Positions 45,350 to 55,445 of a DNA stretch of 64,000 nucleotides are shown piece after piece. Position 1 is the stretch's first letter. Every line of letters starts with the position of its first letter. The notes under the pieces were generated by a model. The model was not told where the DNA came from and searched no databases. It worked only from the letters and a program-made list of their open reading frames with translations. The position numbers and the translations under genes were made by a program. Where the stretch lies: NCBI RefSeq assembly GCF_038443705.2, contig NZ_CP151767.2:1488001-1552000 (forward strand). The letters are read 5' to 3'. This DNA is from Yoonia sp. SS1-5. Its GTDB lineage: Bacteria > Pseudomonadota > Alphaproteobacteria > Rhodobacterales > Rhodobacteraceae.

Positions 45350-45367
45350 TGTCAACTTGGCCTGACA
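45350..45367. promoter_or_regulatory. TGT-N12-ACA palindrome between hemC and hemE (PpsR/CrtJ-like)
   Basis: TGTCA-N8-TGACA fits the TGT-N12-ACA consensus of PpsR/CrtJ, the redox- and light-linked repressor that in Rhodobacter controls haem and bacteriochlorophyll genes. It lies in the 94-bp gap between the two divergent haem genes, 17 bases before hemC. The five-base arms are perfect, beyond the three bases of the consensus. Confidence 0.55.
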
Positions 45368-45426
45368 ACTCCCTTGACAAGCAGATCGGCAATTGGGACC
45401 ACAAGACCCAGATAAAAGGACAGTTC

Positions 45427-46461
45427 ATGACGCAGAAAAAGACCATCCTTCGGGCCCTTGCGGGCGAAACACTTCCGACCCCTCCGATCTGGATGATGCG
45501 TCAGGCCGGGCGCTACCTGCCCGAATACAAAGCGACCCGTGCGCAGGCCGGTGACTTTCTTTCATTGTGCTACAATCCCGAACTTGCCGCCGAGGTGACG
45601 CTGCAACCCATCCGTCGCTATGGTTTTGATGCCGCGATCCTATTTGCCGATATTCTGCTGCTGCCGCAGGCGCTGGGGGCTGACCTGTGGTTCGTGACCG
45701 GCGAAGGCCCCCGGTTGTCGACCATCACCACCGCTGACGAACTGGCACAGCTCAAGCCAACCGATGCGATCCATGACACGCTGAACCCGGTTTACGAGAC
45801 TGTCAAAATTCTATCCGCCGAATTGCCCAAGGAAACAACGCTGATCGGCTTTGCCGGTGCCCCCTGGACCGTCGCCACCTATATGATCGCCGGGCAAGGC
45901 ACACCGGATCAGGGTCCGGCCCATGCCCTGAAGGCCGAGAACCGGCCCGTCTTTGAAGGGATCATCAACCGGATCACCGAAGGCACTATTGCCTATCTGT
46001 CCAAGCAAATCGACGCAGGCGCCGAATGTGTCAAACTCTTCGATAGCTGGGCAGGGTCGCTGGAGGGTGATGATTTCCTGAACTTCTCGATCAAGCCCAT
46101 GCAGCAGATCACTGCCGCCCTCAAGGCGCGCCACCCGGGTATTCCCGTCATCGCGTTTCCGCGCGGCGCAGGTGAAAGATATGCGGGTGTTCACGCGGCC
46201 ACCGGTGCCGATTGTGTTGCCGTTGATGACGGCGTGGACGCGGCCTGGGTTGCGGACCATGTGCAGAAAGACGGCTGTGTGCAGGGAAACCTGAAGTCAT
46301 CGCATATGGTGACGGGCGGTGATGCGTTGGTCGCCGAGACCCGGCGCATCTGCGATCAGCTGCGCGGTGGTCCACATATTTTCAATCTGGGCCATGGCAT
46401 CACGCCGGACGCCGATCCTGAGAATGTGCAGTTGATGATTGATACGGTCCGTCAATCGTAA
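45427..46461 (+). CDS. hemE: uroporphyrinogen decarboxylase
   Basis: Removes four carboxyl groups from uroporphyrinogen III. 344 residues from the ATG at 45427, preceded by AAAGGACAGTTC. The N-terminal signature [16 protein letters not shown] and [19 protein letters not shown] are conserved, and [15 protein letters not shown] follows near residue 140. The frame is open far upstream but that part is antisense to hemC. Confidence 0.96.
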   Translation: MTQKKTILRALAGETLPTPPIWMMRQAGRYLPEYKATRAQAGDFLSLCYNPELAAEVTLQPIRRYGFDAAILFADILLLPQALGADLWFVTGEGPRLSTITTADELAQLKPTDAIHDTLNPVYETVKILSAELPKETTLIGFAGAPWTVATYMIAGQGTPDQGPAHALKAENRPVFEGIINRITEGTIAYLSKQIDAGAECVKLFDSWAGSLEGDDFLNFSIKPMQQITAALKARHPGIPVIAFPRGAGERYAGVHAATGADCVAVDDGVDAAWVADHVQKDGCVQGNLKSSHMVTGGDALVAETRRICDQLRGGPHIFNLGHGITPDADPENVQLMIDTVRQS

Positions 46462-46550
46462 AACCACCGACCCAAGCTTTGGCATCTGGGCGCCATAGAA
46501 GTGTCGCAAAGCGCGTCTAGCGTTCAGTGATACCATAGCGGAGCAACACC

Positions 46551-46946
46551 TTGCGGTTCCCACTGACCCTGCGCCTGATTTTCTACAGCCTGCGAAGCCT
46601 TTCGCTGGCGGTCGCCATCACCTTGATCGGCTGGCTTGCGCTTGTGCCGGCCAGCGGTGCGGAACGCACGGCGTTGAACGCACCGCTCTCTGGCCCCGAT
46701 CCGCTTGACCTGACAGCGATGCGGGTGGCGCGTGCAATGGTTCATTTTGCACCCGACCGTGCCGCGCGCATGCTGAGCCGCTCGACCGATGGCGAGATTT
46801 CCGTCGCATTGGCGGGCATGATCCTGCGTGATCTTGCGGCGGGCAACCGATCGTCAGGACGCACTGCGGCTGCTGTCCCACCAGAAGACGCAAGCGCCCC
46901 GACCCGCAGCACAGGCGGGGCCAAGTTCGTCCGCGTCGACCGCTGA
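46551..46946 (+). CDS. hypothetical exported or membrane-anchored protein
   Basis: A 131-residue protein, not recognised. A basic N terminus and a hydrophobic segment at about residues 17-34 ending PASGA look like a signal peptide. The mature part has one amphipathic alpha-helical stretch and a Pro/Ala/Thr-rich tail. It starts with TTG at 46551; GGAG lies nine bases upstream. It sits between hemE and the convergent hemF region. Confidence 0.55.
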   Translation: MRFPLTLRLIFYSLRSLSLAVAITLIGWLALVPASGAERTALNAPLSGPDPLDLTAMRVARAMVHFAPDRAARMLSRSTDGEISVALAGMILRDLAAGNRSSGRTAAAVPPEDASAPTRSTGGAKFVRVDR

Positions 46947-47069
46947 TCAGCCGTAATACCAATCTTCGGACGTGATGGCGCCGCAGCCTTCGACCACCCG
47001 CATATGCACAGCCTGCCGACATTCGCGCACTTTGGCGACGTCAGGGGCGCGTGGGTCGCTCAGAACCAC
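46947..47069 (-). CDS. possible 40-residue protein downstream of hemF
   Basis: On the minus strand a frame ending at TGA 46949-46947 reads like a real protein: DPRAPDVAKVRECRQAV, then VVEGCGAITSEDWYYG at the C terminus. It has two cysteines and a well-formed aromatic tail. The nearest start is a GTG at 47069 overlapping the last codons of hemF, without a good ribosome-binding site. The frame stays open about 30 bases further into hemF. The peptide fills the space exactly up to the convergent gene at 46946. Function unknown. Confidence 0.4.
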   Translation of the reverse strand: MVLSDPRAPDVAKVRECRQAVHMRVVEGCGAITSEDWYYG

Positions 47070-47938
47070 TTGGCCAGGGGCGGCAAACTCATCAGGACTG
47101 CATTTGCATCATGTCCGGTGGTCAGGCCGAACTTGGTCCCGCGGTCGTAGACAAGGTTATATTCGGCATAAAGCCCGCGATGGACCAATTGCGTATCCTT
47201 GTCGGCGTCATCCCAGGGTGTGTTGCGGCGTTTTTCGACAAGCGGCAGATAGGCCGGCAGGAAGGCGCGCCCGATATCTTGGGTCAGCGCAAAGTCGGAT
47301 GACCAATCGCCGGTGCAATAATCATCCATAAAGATGCCCCCGACACCCCGGGCGCGGTTGCGATGCGGGATATAGAAATATTCATCCGCCCATGCCTTGA
47401 GCTTGGGATAGTGGTCAGCCCCGTGCGGGTCGAGATGTGCTTTTTGGGTGTCGTGAAAATGGGCGGTATCTTCGGAATACTCGATGCAGGGGTTCAGGTC
47501 TGACCCACCACCAAACCACCAGGCATGCGGCGTCCAGAACATGCGGGTGTTCATATGAACCGCCGGGACATGGGGGTTTTGCATATGGGCGACCAGCGAG
47601 ATGCCCGAGGCCCAGAAACGCGGATCATCGGCCATCCCCGGCACGCCGCGGGCGGCCATTGCCTTTTGCGCGGCATCGCCCAATTGGCCATAAACGGTCG
47701 AGATATTCACGCCGACCTTTTCAAAAACGCGCCCACCGCGCATGACCGACATCAGACCGCCACCTGCGTCACTTCCGTCATCGGCGCTGCGTTTGGTTTC
47801 CGTCACCTCGAACCGGCCGGCACTGCCGATGCCTTGGTGGCTGTCCTCCATCCCTTCGAAGGCGCTGACGATATCGTCGCGCAACTGGCGGAACCATGCT
47901 GATGCTGTTGCCTTTTCGGCCTCAAACCCGTCGGACAT
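47060..47938 (-). CDS. hemF: oxygen-dependent coproporphyrinogen III oxidase
   Basis: Oxidatively decarboxylates coproporphyrinogen III to protoporphyrinogen IX with oxygen. 292 residues. The family signature FGGGSDLNPCIEY and the downstream RGVGGIFMDDYC are present, as is RNRARGVGG. The C terminus ends with a short LPPLAKWF. The third haem gene of this stretch, on the opposite strand to hemE. Confidence 0.95.
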   Translation of the reverse strand: MSDGFEAEKATASAWFRQLRDDIVSAFEGMEDSHQGIGSAGRFEVTETKRSADDGSDAGGGLMSVMRGGRVFEKVGVNISTVYGQLGDAAQKAMAARGVPGMADDPRFWASGISLVAHMQNPHVPAVHMNTRMFWTPHAWWFGGGSDLNPCIEYSEDTAHFHDTQKAHLDPHGADHYPKLKAWADEYFYIPHRNRARGVGGIFMDDYCTGDWSSDFALTQDIGRAFLPAYLPLVEKRRNTPWDDADKDTQLVHRGLYAEYNLVYDRGTKFGLTTGHDANAVLMSLPPLAKWF

Positions 47939-48054
47939 TCCTGTCTTGAACCCCTGATATTGAATAACACGATGTGTTAGCGTTCTTGCACCATACCCAT
48001 CGGCGGGCGATGATCCAGATCAATCGCCTTCCGGTTCACCGAACGGAGACTGTT

Positions 48055-48441
48055 ATGCGGACCGCCCTTATCATCCTGCCACTGGCAGCCCTTGCCGCCT
48101 GTGCAACACCCCGCGAAGAATGCATTGATGTCGCGCTACGCGATACCCGTGTCATCAACGCGCTGGTGACCGAAACACAGCGGAACCTGCAGCGCGGTTA
48201 TGCGATTGAGCAAAAACAAGAGGTCAGAACAGTCCGCGAGACCTGCCGTGGTCGCAACGAAGATGGCACGACATTTCGGTTCCGATGCGATGAAACGCGC
48301 ACCATCACCACAAATGTGCCGGTCGCCATCGACCTGAACGAAGAACAGAAAAAACTCGATTCGCTGCTAGAACGGCAGGCGCTGAGCCAATCCCGTTCCA
48401 ATCAGGCGATTGCGCAATGCATCGCCGTGCATCCGGAATAA
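48055..48441 (+). CDS. hypothetical lipoprotein
   Basis: A 128-residue protein with a lipoprotein signal: MRTALIILPLAALAAC gives a lipobox with the modified Cys at residue 16. The mature part is charged and helical with four more cysteines (REECIDVAL, RETCRGR, FRCDE, AIAQC), which may form two disulfides in the periplasm. CGGAGAC precedes the ATG at 48055; an upstream open frame to 47974 is not needed. I do not recognise the family. Confidence 0.75.
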   Translation: MRTALIILPLAALAACATPREECIDVALRDTRVINALVTETQRNLQRGYAIEQKQEVRTVRETCRGRNEDGTTFRFRCDETRTITTNVPVAIDLNEEQKKLDSLLERQALSQSRSNQAIAQCIAVHPE

Positions 48442-49245
48442 TCAGTGTGCCGACACGGCGGCCGGATCAATCAAGGTGCGGCCACCATCAACGGTAATGA
48501 TCTGGCCGGTCACAAAACCGGCTGCATCCGACGCAAGATATTGCACCGCGTCTGACACCTCGCCCGGGCTTGCAATCCGGTGCAGCGGCGTGTTTTCGAC
48601 GATGGTTTCGCGCATTGTGTCATGATCCTTAAGGGAGCCCTTCAGGCTTGCGCTCATCACGCTGCCAAAGGCCACCGCATTAACCCGGATCCGGTGCGGC
48701 GCAAGCGTCACGGCAAAGGACCTTGTCATCTGTTCCAGCGCTGCGGTGCTGACCGAATAGGCCAAAAGATCCGGATGTGTCCGGCGGGCGGCGATGGAGC
48801 TGATATTGACGATGGATCCAATCGGCCCTTCGCTTTCCTCACCGGCTTGCTTGATCATCCGCCTTGCTGTGGCCTGCGACATGCGAAACGCCGTCAGCGT
48901 GTTCTGCTGCAACAACTCTTCCAGCGTGTTGTCTTGCGGATCCAGCGGATCGGTTGTCATCACCTGACGGGATGCATTCACAAGGATATCAACCCGTTCG
49001 AACGCATCCACGGTCGCTGATAGCAGGTTGGCGATGGTCAGTTTCTTGCGCAAATCGCCTGCAAAGATACGAATATTGTCTTCCTTATCCGCCTCATCCC
49101 CCATCTGATGGACAAGCGTCTTTTCGTCCATATCCGCAAAGACGACATTGGCGCCCATTGCGGTGAAGTGCCGCCCGATGGCCAACCCCACACCGTTGGC
49201 GGCGCCTGTGACAATGGCTGTCTTGCCGGCAATAGAAAAGGACAT
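48442..49245 (-). CDS. SDR-family oxidoreductase lacking the catalytic lysine
   Basis: A 267-residue classical short-chain dehydrogenase by fold. The NAD(P) motif TGAANGVG is at residues 13-20. The active-site serine region NISSIAA (S149/S150) and Tyr163 are present, but the YxxxK lysine is Thr167 (codon at 48745-48747). The usual NNAG motif is replaced by VNASR. The protein may have lost dehydrogenase activity or use another chemistry. FabG-like in length and end (GQIITVDGG). It follows rsmC by 15 bases on the same strand. Confidence 0.82.
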   Translation of the reverse strand: MSFSIAGKTAIVTGAANGVGLAIGRHFTAMGANVVFADMDEKTLVHQMGDEADKEDNIRIFAGDLRKKLTIANLLSATVDAFERVDILVNASRQVMTTDPLDPQDNTLEELLQQNTLTAFRMSQATARRMIKQAGEESEGPIGSIVNISSIAARRTHPDLLAYSVSTAALEQMTRSFAVTLAPHRIRVNAVAFGSVMSASLKGSLKDHDTMRETIVENTPLHRIASPGEVSDAVQYLASDAAGFVTGQIITVDGGRTLIDPAAVSAH

Positions 49246-49260
49246 CTGCGGCCTCCTTGC

Positions 49261-50238
49261 TCAGGATTTGGTTTGCGGCTTTGTCGCGTGAAAGACTTTG
49301 AATGCAGCGTCGCCTGCAATGATGTCCACATTGCGGAAGCATTCCGACAATGTTGTTTCATATGGCAAATGCTTGTTGGCCACCATCCACAGTTTCCCGT
49401 TCGGCGTCAGCATACGGCTTGCCGATTGAATGAACGCCCGCCCCAAGCCCGGATCAGCCGTCCGCGAAACGTGAAAGGGCGGGTTCATCACAATCCCATC
49501 ATAGGGGGCGTCAGGCCGGAATTGGGTGGCGTCGGCCCAATGGAATTGGGCGCGCGGGTCTGACACATTCAGCCGCGCGCATGCCAGCGACAGGGCCTCG
49601 GCCTCGATCAGATCAAGGGCCGCAACACCGTCGCGCTGCAAGACGGGTGCGGCCAGATATCCCCAGCCTGCGCCCAGATCCGCCATCCGCCCGGGCAACT
49701 TCGATGGCAGCGCATCTGCAAGCAAGGCAGAGCCGCGATCAATCGCGCCGTCGGAAAACACGCCCGCCGTGGTGAAATAGCCATGTGCGCCTTTTTCCGG
49801 GGGCGGCGCGGCCCAATCCTGAAAATCGGTTGTGGCAGGAAACCAAAAGATACGGCCATGCCCCTTGGTGATCGCGGGCAGATCCCCCAGCACCTTGCGA
49901 CATTGCTTGAACAGGCTGTCGACGCCATCGGTTTTTTGCCCGTCCACGATCACCAGATCGGCATATTGGCAGGCGGCAGCAATCATCGACCGGGCCAGCG
50001 CCTTGGCACGGGGCACCACGACAATGGCGGCACTGACCTTTGTATGTTCCTGCGTCACCGGATAGCCAGCGGCATCCCAGGCCGCGCAATCGGGATAGTA
50101 ACTGTGGACGATCTGCACGCTATCGCGCGGCAATGCCCCAATATCGTAGCCCGGCGGCGGCCGCATCACGGCGACAGTACCCGCACCGGGATCAAACCCA
50201 CCTTCGTCGATGGCCGTGCGGAGGCGGGATTGGGACAT
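49261..50238 (-). CDS. rsmC: RsmC-like class I SAM methyltransferase
   Basis: A 325-residue protein resembling the 16S rRNA m2G1207 methyltransferase RsmC: a degenerate N-terminal methyltransferase-like half (1-155) and a catalytic C-terminal half. The SAM motif MADLGAGWGYLA (about 185) and the amino-methylating motif NPPFH (about 253) are clear. The exact nucleotide could differ in this lineage. It lies between clpS and the SDR gene in a leftward operon. Confidence 0.8.
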   Translation of the reverse strand: MSQSRLRTAIDEGGFDPGAGTVAVMRPPPGYDIGALPRDSVQIVHSYYPDCAAWDAAGYPVTQEHTKVSAAIVVVPRAKALARSMIAAACQYADLVIVDGQKTDGVDSLFKQCRKVLGDLPAITKGHGRIFWFPATTDFQDWAAPPPEKGAHGYFTTAGVFSDGAIDRGSALLADALPSKLPGRMADLGAGWGYLAAPVLQRDGVAALDLIEAEALSLACARLNVSDPRAQFHWADATQFRPDAPYDGIVMNPPFHVSRTADPGLGRAFIQSASRMLTPNGKLWMVANKHLPYETTLSECFRNVDIIAGDAAFKVFHATKPQTKS

Positions 50239-50262
50239 CAGATCACGAACAGCGCGGCCGCG

Positions 50263-50604
50263 CTATTCTTTCTCCATGGTGCATTGCAGAGGATGCTGGT
50301 GGCGTTGGGCGAAATCCATCACCTGTGCGACCTTGGTTTCCGCAATCTCGTGACTGAACACGCCTACAACGGCCACGCCTTTTTTGTGCACGGTCAGCAT
50401 CAATTCAAAGGCCTGCGCATGCGACAGGCCAAAGAACCGTTCCAGAACATGAACGACAAATTCCATCGGCGTGAAATCATCATTCAGGATCAGCACCTTG
50501 TACATCGGTGGGCGTTTGGTCTTCGGCTTGGTTTCCAGCGCAACGCCGATGTCGCCATCATCGTTACCTTCCCGTTCCGCCATCATGTAGAAATCTTCTG
50601 ACAT
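50263..50604 (-). CDS. clpS: ATP-dependent Clp protease adaptor ClpS
   Basis: Adaptor that hands N-degron substrates to ClpA. The core reads [24 protein letters not shown], with the N-degron pocket Asp pair and Met, and a later [19 protein letters not shown]. The start is uncertain: ATG 50604 (113 residues) or ATG 50586 (107). The open frame upstream to 50700 covers the promoter region. First gene of clpS-rsmC-SDR. Confidence 0.9.
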   Translation of the reverse strand: MSEDFYMMAEREGNDDGDIGVALETKPKTKRPPMYKVLILNDDFTPMEFVVHVLERFFGLSHAQAFELMLTVHKKGVAVVGVFSHEIAETKVAQVMDFAQRHQHPLQCTMEKE

Positions 50605-50886
50605 CCAGTCGCCCTGTTTGGTCAGCGCTATATATAAGACAAGATGGACACATGAAAAGACCAAGGTTTTGTTAACCTGCGGCGAGCAGATTTTCCGCAA
50701 ACCCCGAGTATGTTGCCATCACGGTCGCCACACACACAACATCTTGCGCGTGTGACCTTATGATCACCCCAAAAACCTTTGAAATTAGGGTGTTTTCTGA
50801 TTTTCAAACATGTGCTAGCGTCTTGCCATAACAATAAGACCACCGGAAAAATCCGGGGTCAGAGGCAGAAAAAAGAGGCAAGCGAC

Positions 50887-52383
50887 GTGGCAAGTCGTCC
50901 GGGACTGTTGGCCCTCAACGGGCTATTTTCATTATTTCTATTGGCCTTTTCGCTATTGGCACCCGTTTCTGCGGTAGCGGCACCTTACGCAGCGATGGTG
51001 ATGGATGCGCGCACGGGCGAGGTCTTGCATTCGCGCAATGCCGACACCCGATTGCATCCGGCCTCGCTGACCAAGATGATGACGCTCTATATCGCGTTCC
51101 AGGCGATTGAACGTGGCGAGATTTCGCTGGACACGCCGGTGACTGTGACACGGCTGGCCGCGGCAGAGCCCCCTTCAAAGCTGGGTCTGCGCGAGGGTCA
51201 GAAAATTCGCCTGCGCTATCTGTTGCGCGCTGCCGCTGTGAAATCGGCAAATGACGCCGCGACGGCCATTGGCGTCGCAATTTCCGGATCGGAGGCTGCG
51301 TTTGCCACCCGGATGAACCGCACAGCCACCGCGATGGGCATGCGCAACACAACCTTTCGCAATGCGCACGGGCTGACCCAGAACGGTCACATGTCTACGG
51401 CGCGGGACATGTCGATCCTGGGCCGTCACGTCATTTATGACTTTCCGCAATATTATAACCTGTTTTCGCGCAGAACAGCGGATGCCGGCATTGCCACCGT
51501 GCGGCACACCAACCGTCGCTGGTTGAACAATTACGCCGGCGGTGACGGGATCAAGACCGGATATACCCGCGCGGCTGGCTTCAACCTTGTGGCCTCTGCC
51601 CAGCGGGGGCAGGAGCGTATCATCGCAACCGTCTTTGGCGGATCGTCCACTGCCGCCCGCAACGCCCGTATCACCGAATTGATGGATATGGGCTTTAACC
51701 GCGCGCCGTCACGCGCCCGCGTGCGCCAACCCAACCCGCCTGCAGCAATGCTGTCGGCCGAGGCTAATCCAGCGCGCGCCAGCAATGGCGGGGCCGGCAA
51801 GATCATTCGGGTCAGCGGGCTGATCACGCGCAGTATCCGCCCCCGCGCCCGGCCTGGTGCCGCAGCACCCGCGACCACCCAACTGGTTGCCAGCGTGGAC
51901 CAACAGGTCATTGACGAGGTTGTCGCCAGCGCCGTTGATGCGGCCGTTGCCGAGGCGCTTGCTGCCGCCGTTGCCGAACCAGCCCCCGCCGCGCCAGCAG
52001 AACAAGTTCAGCAGGTGGCACAGACCCCTGCCGTGACACCGCGCCAGCGCCCGGCCCAACAACAGGTCGTCGTGGCCGCCGCAGCGCCTGCGCCGGTGGT
52101 GGATGCCGAACCAGAGGTCGTGACCCGCATTTCGACATCCGGTGGGCGTCACTGGGGTGTGAACGTGGGCAGATACAACTCGCGCTATGACGCAGAACGC
52201 GTTCTGTTGCGCGTTGCCCTGAACGAGATGAGCACACTTGACGGGTCCTTGCGGCGGGTCATTCAGCGATCCGGTGGCTTTGATGCCAATTTCATGGGCC
52301 TGACCCGCGAAGGGGCCGATCTGGCCTGCCGACGCTTGCAGGCGCGTGGAACCACCTGTTTCATGATCGGCGCGGAAAGCTAG
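50887..52383 (+). CDS. D-alanyl-D-alanine carboxypeptidase (class C PBP) with SPOR-like tail
   Basis: Low-molecular-mass penicillin-binding protein that trims peptidoglycan stem peptides. From the GTG at 50887 (GAGG upstream) it has 498 residues and a signal peptide (hydrophobic 8-30, VAA end). The serine-peptidase motifs are SLTK (S60-K63), SAN (near 118) and KTG (near 225). A long Ala/Pro/Val/Gln-rich linker (about 285-415) leads to a C-terminal domain of about 80 residues beginning GRHWGVNVG, which looks like a SPOR-type peptidoglycan-binding fold. SPOR would bring it to the division septum. Confidence 0.88.
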   Translation: MASRPGLLALNGLFSLFLLAFSLLAPVSAVAAPYAAMVMDARTGEVLHSRNADTRLHPASLTKMMTLYIAFQAIERGEISLDTPVTVTRLAAAEPPSKLGLREGQKIRLRYLLRAAAVKSANDAATAIGVAISGSEAAFATRMNRTATAMGMRNTTFRNAHGLTQNGHMSTARDMSILGRHVIYDFPQYYNLFSRRTADAGIATVRHTNRRWLNNYAGGDGIKTGYTRAAGFNLVASAQRGQERIIATVFGGSSTAARNARITELMDMGFNRAPSRARVRQPNPPAAMLSAEANPARASNGGAGKIIRVSGLITRSIRPRARPGAAAPATTQLVASVDQQVIDEVVASAVDAAVAEALAAAVAEPAPAAPAEQVQQVAQTPAVTPRQRPAQQQVVVAAAAPAPVVDAEPEVVTRISTSGGRHWGVNVGRYNSRYDAERVLLRVALNEMSTLDGSLRRVIQRSGGFDANFMGLTREGADLACRRLQARGTTCFMIGAES

Positions 52384-52668
52384 AGCACATTCGAGCGCAG
52401 GCAATCATGTGTCGTGACAGCCACGCCATTGGTTCAGCTGGGCATGTGGTAAAACCTCAAGCCGTTTGGTTGTTATACGAATGGTCCAGACCAGTCTCGA
52501 AGCGTCGATCAGACGCTTCGCGATGATCATCTACCCCATCATGCCCAGCCTCAAAATCCTCGACCAAGTCACCACCGTTGCAAGGTGCGACGGCCAACGC
52601 GCAAGACCGCTGATGTCAACAATACTGCGGCCGGATTTCAGTGCTTTGTCTCTGTCTGCAAACCGGCG
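52384..52668. other. 285-bp intergenic region with one hairpin
   Basis: The widest gap in the window, between the convergent carboxypeptidase and yejF genes. Its one clear structure is a 9-bp perfect stem, CGAAGCGTC / GACGCTTCG, at 52498-52520 with a five-base loop. There is no T run on either strand next to it. I see no ORF with coding character. It may serve as a two-way transcription barrier. Confidence 0.5.
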
Positions 52669-54264
52669 CTAGGCCACTTCGCCCTCGAAGGCCGCCATCA
52701 TCAGCGCACGGGTATAGTCATCCCGCGGCGCATCAAAGATCTCGTTTGCGGGCCCCGCCTCAACCACATCACCCTGCTTCATCACCATCACCTTGTGCGA
52801 CAAGGCGCGCACGACCTTCAGGTCGTGGCTGATAAACAGATAGGCCAACCCGTATTTCACCTGCAATTCACGCAGCAAATGCACGATCTGCACCTGCACC
52901 GTCATATCAAGGGCCGAGGTCGGCTCGTCCAGGATCAATAGCTTGGGCCGCAGGATCATGGCGCGCGCGATGGCGATCCGCTGTCGCTGACCGCCCGAAA
53001 ACTCATGCGGGTAGCGGTCCATCAGATCGGGATCCAGCCCGACCTCTTGCAGGATTTCGGCCACCATATCGCGCCGGTTCCGACCGGGGTCAACATCATG
53101 AATGGTCAAGCCTTCGGCGATAATCTCGGCCACGGTCATCCGCGGACTAAGCGAGCCGTAGGGATCCTGAAAGACGATCTGCATATCGCTGCGCAAGGGG
53201 CGCATCTGCCGTTGGTTCAGGTGATGGATATCGGTGCCTTGAAACGCGATCCGCCCCTCGGACCGGATCAACCGCATCACCGCCAGCGCAAGCGTGGTTT
53301 TGCCCGAACCGCTTTCGCCGACCACACCCAACGTCTCGCCCGCGCGGACGGTCAGGGTTGCGTCATTTACGGCCTTGATATGGCCAACTGTGCGCTTTAG
53401 CAGGCCGGCCTGAACAGGAAACCAGATTTTGGCGTTGCTGGTTTCAAGGACCACAGGCGCGTCCGCATCCACGGGGGCCGGCACGCCGGTGGATTCGGCA
53501 GCCAGCAATGTGCGGGTATAGGGATGCTGCGGGTTTGCGAAAATGTCGGCGGTCGGCCCTGTTTCGACGATCTCACCGTCTTTCATCACGCAGACGCGGT
53601 CCGCGATCTTGCGCACGATGGTCAGATCATGCGTGATGAACAGCATCGACATGCGTTCGCGATCTTTCAGCTCGGCCAGCAAATCCAGAATTTGCGCCTG
53701 AATTGTCACATCGAGGGCGGTGGTCGGTTCGTCGGCTATCAAAAGTTCCGGCCCATTGGCCAGCGCCATCGCAATCATAACACGCTGCCGCTGCCCGCCG
53801 GACAGTTGGTGAGGATAGGAATTCAACCGGCTTTCAGGGTCCCGGATACCAACCCGGTTCAGCAATTCGATTATCCGGTCGCGCACCGCCGGACCGCGCA
53901 GGCCCTGATGCAGTTCAATGCTTTCGGCAAGCTGCTTTTCCAGCGTGTGAAGCGGGTTCAGCGATGTCATCGGCTCTTGAAAGATGAAACTGATATCGTT
54001 GCCCCGGACCCGGCGCAAATCAGCCTCGCTTGCGCCGACCATTTCGGTGCCAGCATAACGGATTGACCCGGACATTGCGGCGTTGTCACCCAGCAATTGT
54101 ACCGTGGACAACGCCGTGACGGACTTGCCCGATCCGCTTTCGCCGACCAGCGCGACGGTCTCGCCCCGATGCACCTGAAACGACACGCCCCGCACGGCGT
54201 GAACAATTGTTCCGTCCTGCCGAAACCCAACGCGCAGGTCGCGCACATCCAATACCGTGCTCAT
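52669..54264 (-). CDS. yejF: peptide ABC transporter, double ATPase
   Basis: A 531-residue protein with two nucleotide-binding domains of the Dpp/Opp type. The first has [12 protein letters not shown] (about 42) and LSGGQRQR (about 157); the second has [12 protein letters not shown] (about 315) and FSGGQRQR (about 430). It powers the YejABE importer for oligopeptides and, in E. coli, microcin C. The ATG overlaps the yejE stop as ATGA. Last gene of the yej operon. Confidence 0.92.
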   Translation of the reverse strand: MSTVLDVRDLRVGFRQDGTIVHAVRGVSFQVHRGETVALVGESGSGKSVTALSTVQLLGDNAAMSGSIRYAGTEMVGASEADLRRVRGNDISFIFQEPMTSLNPLHTLEKQLAESIELHQGLRGPAVRDRIIELLNRVGIRDPESRLNSYPHQLSGGQRQRVMIAMALANGPELLIADEPTTALDVTIQAQILDLLAELKDRERMSMLFITHDLTIVRKIADRVCVMKDGEIVETGPTADIFANPQHPYTRTLLAAESTGVPAPVDADAPVVLETSNAKIWFPVQAGLLKRTVGHIKAVNDATLTVRAGETLGVVGESGSGKTTLALAVMRLIRSEGRIAFQGTDIHHLNQRQMRPLRSDMQIVFQDPYGSLSPRMTVAEIIAEGLTIHDVDPGRNRRDMVAEILQEVGLDPDLMDRYPHEFSGGQRQRIAIARAMILRPKLLILDEPTSALDMTVQVQIVHLLRELQVKYGLAYLFISHDLKVVRALSHKVMVMKQGDVVEAGPANEIFDAPRDDYTRALMMAAFEGEVA

Positions 54265-55445
54265 CTTGCGTCAATCCCGGATATGTTGGCGTCAGCAATG
54301 GGATCGGCCCCGCCCAATTCGGTTTTGGTATCCACGACAAAGGTCTTGCGCGGATCAAACGCATCGCGCACCCCTTCGAAGATAAAGACCAGCAGCGACA
54401 GCATGATTGCAAAGACAAAGAACGCGGTGAAACCAAGCCATGGCGCTTGCAGGTTCTGTTTGGCCTGCAAGGTCATTTCGCCCAGCGAGGGTGCGGATGA
54501 TGGCAGCCCGAAGCCCAGAAAATCAAGCGAAGCAAGCGTTGCAATCGCGCCGGTCACCAGGAATGGCAGCATCGTCACCGTCGCAACCATCGCATTTGGC
54601 AGCATGTGCCGGAACATGATGGTTCGGTCACGCACGCCCAGCGCCTTGGCCGCACGCACATATTCCAGATTGCGCGCACGCAGGAATTCCGCCCGGACAA
54701 CGCCAACAAGCGCAGGCCAGCCGAACAGCACAGTCAAAAACACAAGGAGCCAGAAACTTCGCCCCAGGATCGCGAAGACAATAATGATCACGTAAAGCGA
54801 CGGGGTCCCGTTCCAGATTTCAATGAAACGTTGAAAGATCAGATCCGTCCAGCCACCAAAATACCCCTGCACAGCACCCGCAGTGATCCCGATGATGGAT
54901 GATGCAACGGTCACAAGCAGCGCAAACATCACCGACAGGCGGAACCCGTAGATCACGCGCGCGACCACGTCGCGTTTGGTATCGTCAGTGCCCAGCCAAT
55001 TGTCGGGGCTTGGGGGGGACGGGGCGACGCCTGCAACATCCACGATTGTATTGTAGGAATAAGGAATGATCGGCCACAGCATCCACCCCTTCTCAAAACC
55101 TTCAATATCGACCGCAGCACCGCCATCAATCGTTTCGATCAACTCCTCGGGGGTATCAAAGCAGTCTTCCAGACCGCCGGTCCTGATCAGGCATTGGACT
55201 TCGACATCCTGATAGGCGGCTTCTGTGGGGAAATCGCCACCGAAGTCACGCTCGGAATAAAAGCTGAAGATCGGCATCCGCAGCTCGCCCCGGTAGTTGA
55301 CCATGATCGGTTTGTCATTGGCGATGAATTCGGCGAATAACGACAATCCGAACAGCACCAGAAAGATCGTCAGCGACCATGTTGCCCGCCGATTGCGTTT
55401 GAAATTGCGCCAGCGGCGCTGGTTGAGAGGGGATAGCCGCATCAT
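54261..55445 (-). CDS. yejE: peptide ABC transporter permease
   Basis: A 394-residue inner-membrane subunit. One helix at the N terminus (about 23-42) is followed by a large periplasmic insert of about 120 residues, typical of YejE, then five helices with the binding-protein-dependent transport domain. The EAA-like loop is [22 protein letters not shown]. Overlaps yejB and yejF by four bases each. Confidence 0.92.
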   Translation of the reverse strand: MMRLSPLNQRRWRNFKRNRRATWSLTIFLVLFGLSLFAEFIANDKPIMVNYRGELRMPIFSFYSERDFGGDFPTEAAYQDVEVQCLIRTGGLEDCFDTPEELIETIDGGAAVDIEGFEKGWMLWPIIPYSYNTIVDVAGVAPSPPSPDNWLGTDDTKRDVVARVIYGFRLSVMFALLVTVASSIIGITAGAVQGYFGGWTDLIFQRFIEIWNGTPSLYVIIIVFAILGRSFWLLVFLTVLFGWPALVGVVRAEFLRARNLEYVRAAKALGVRDRTIMFRHMLPNAMVATVTMLPFLVTGAIATLASLDFLGFGLPSSAPSLGEMTLQAKQNLQAPWLGFTAFFVFAIMLSLLVFIFEGVRDAFDPRKTFVVDTKTELGGADPIADANISGIDAR

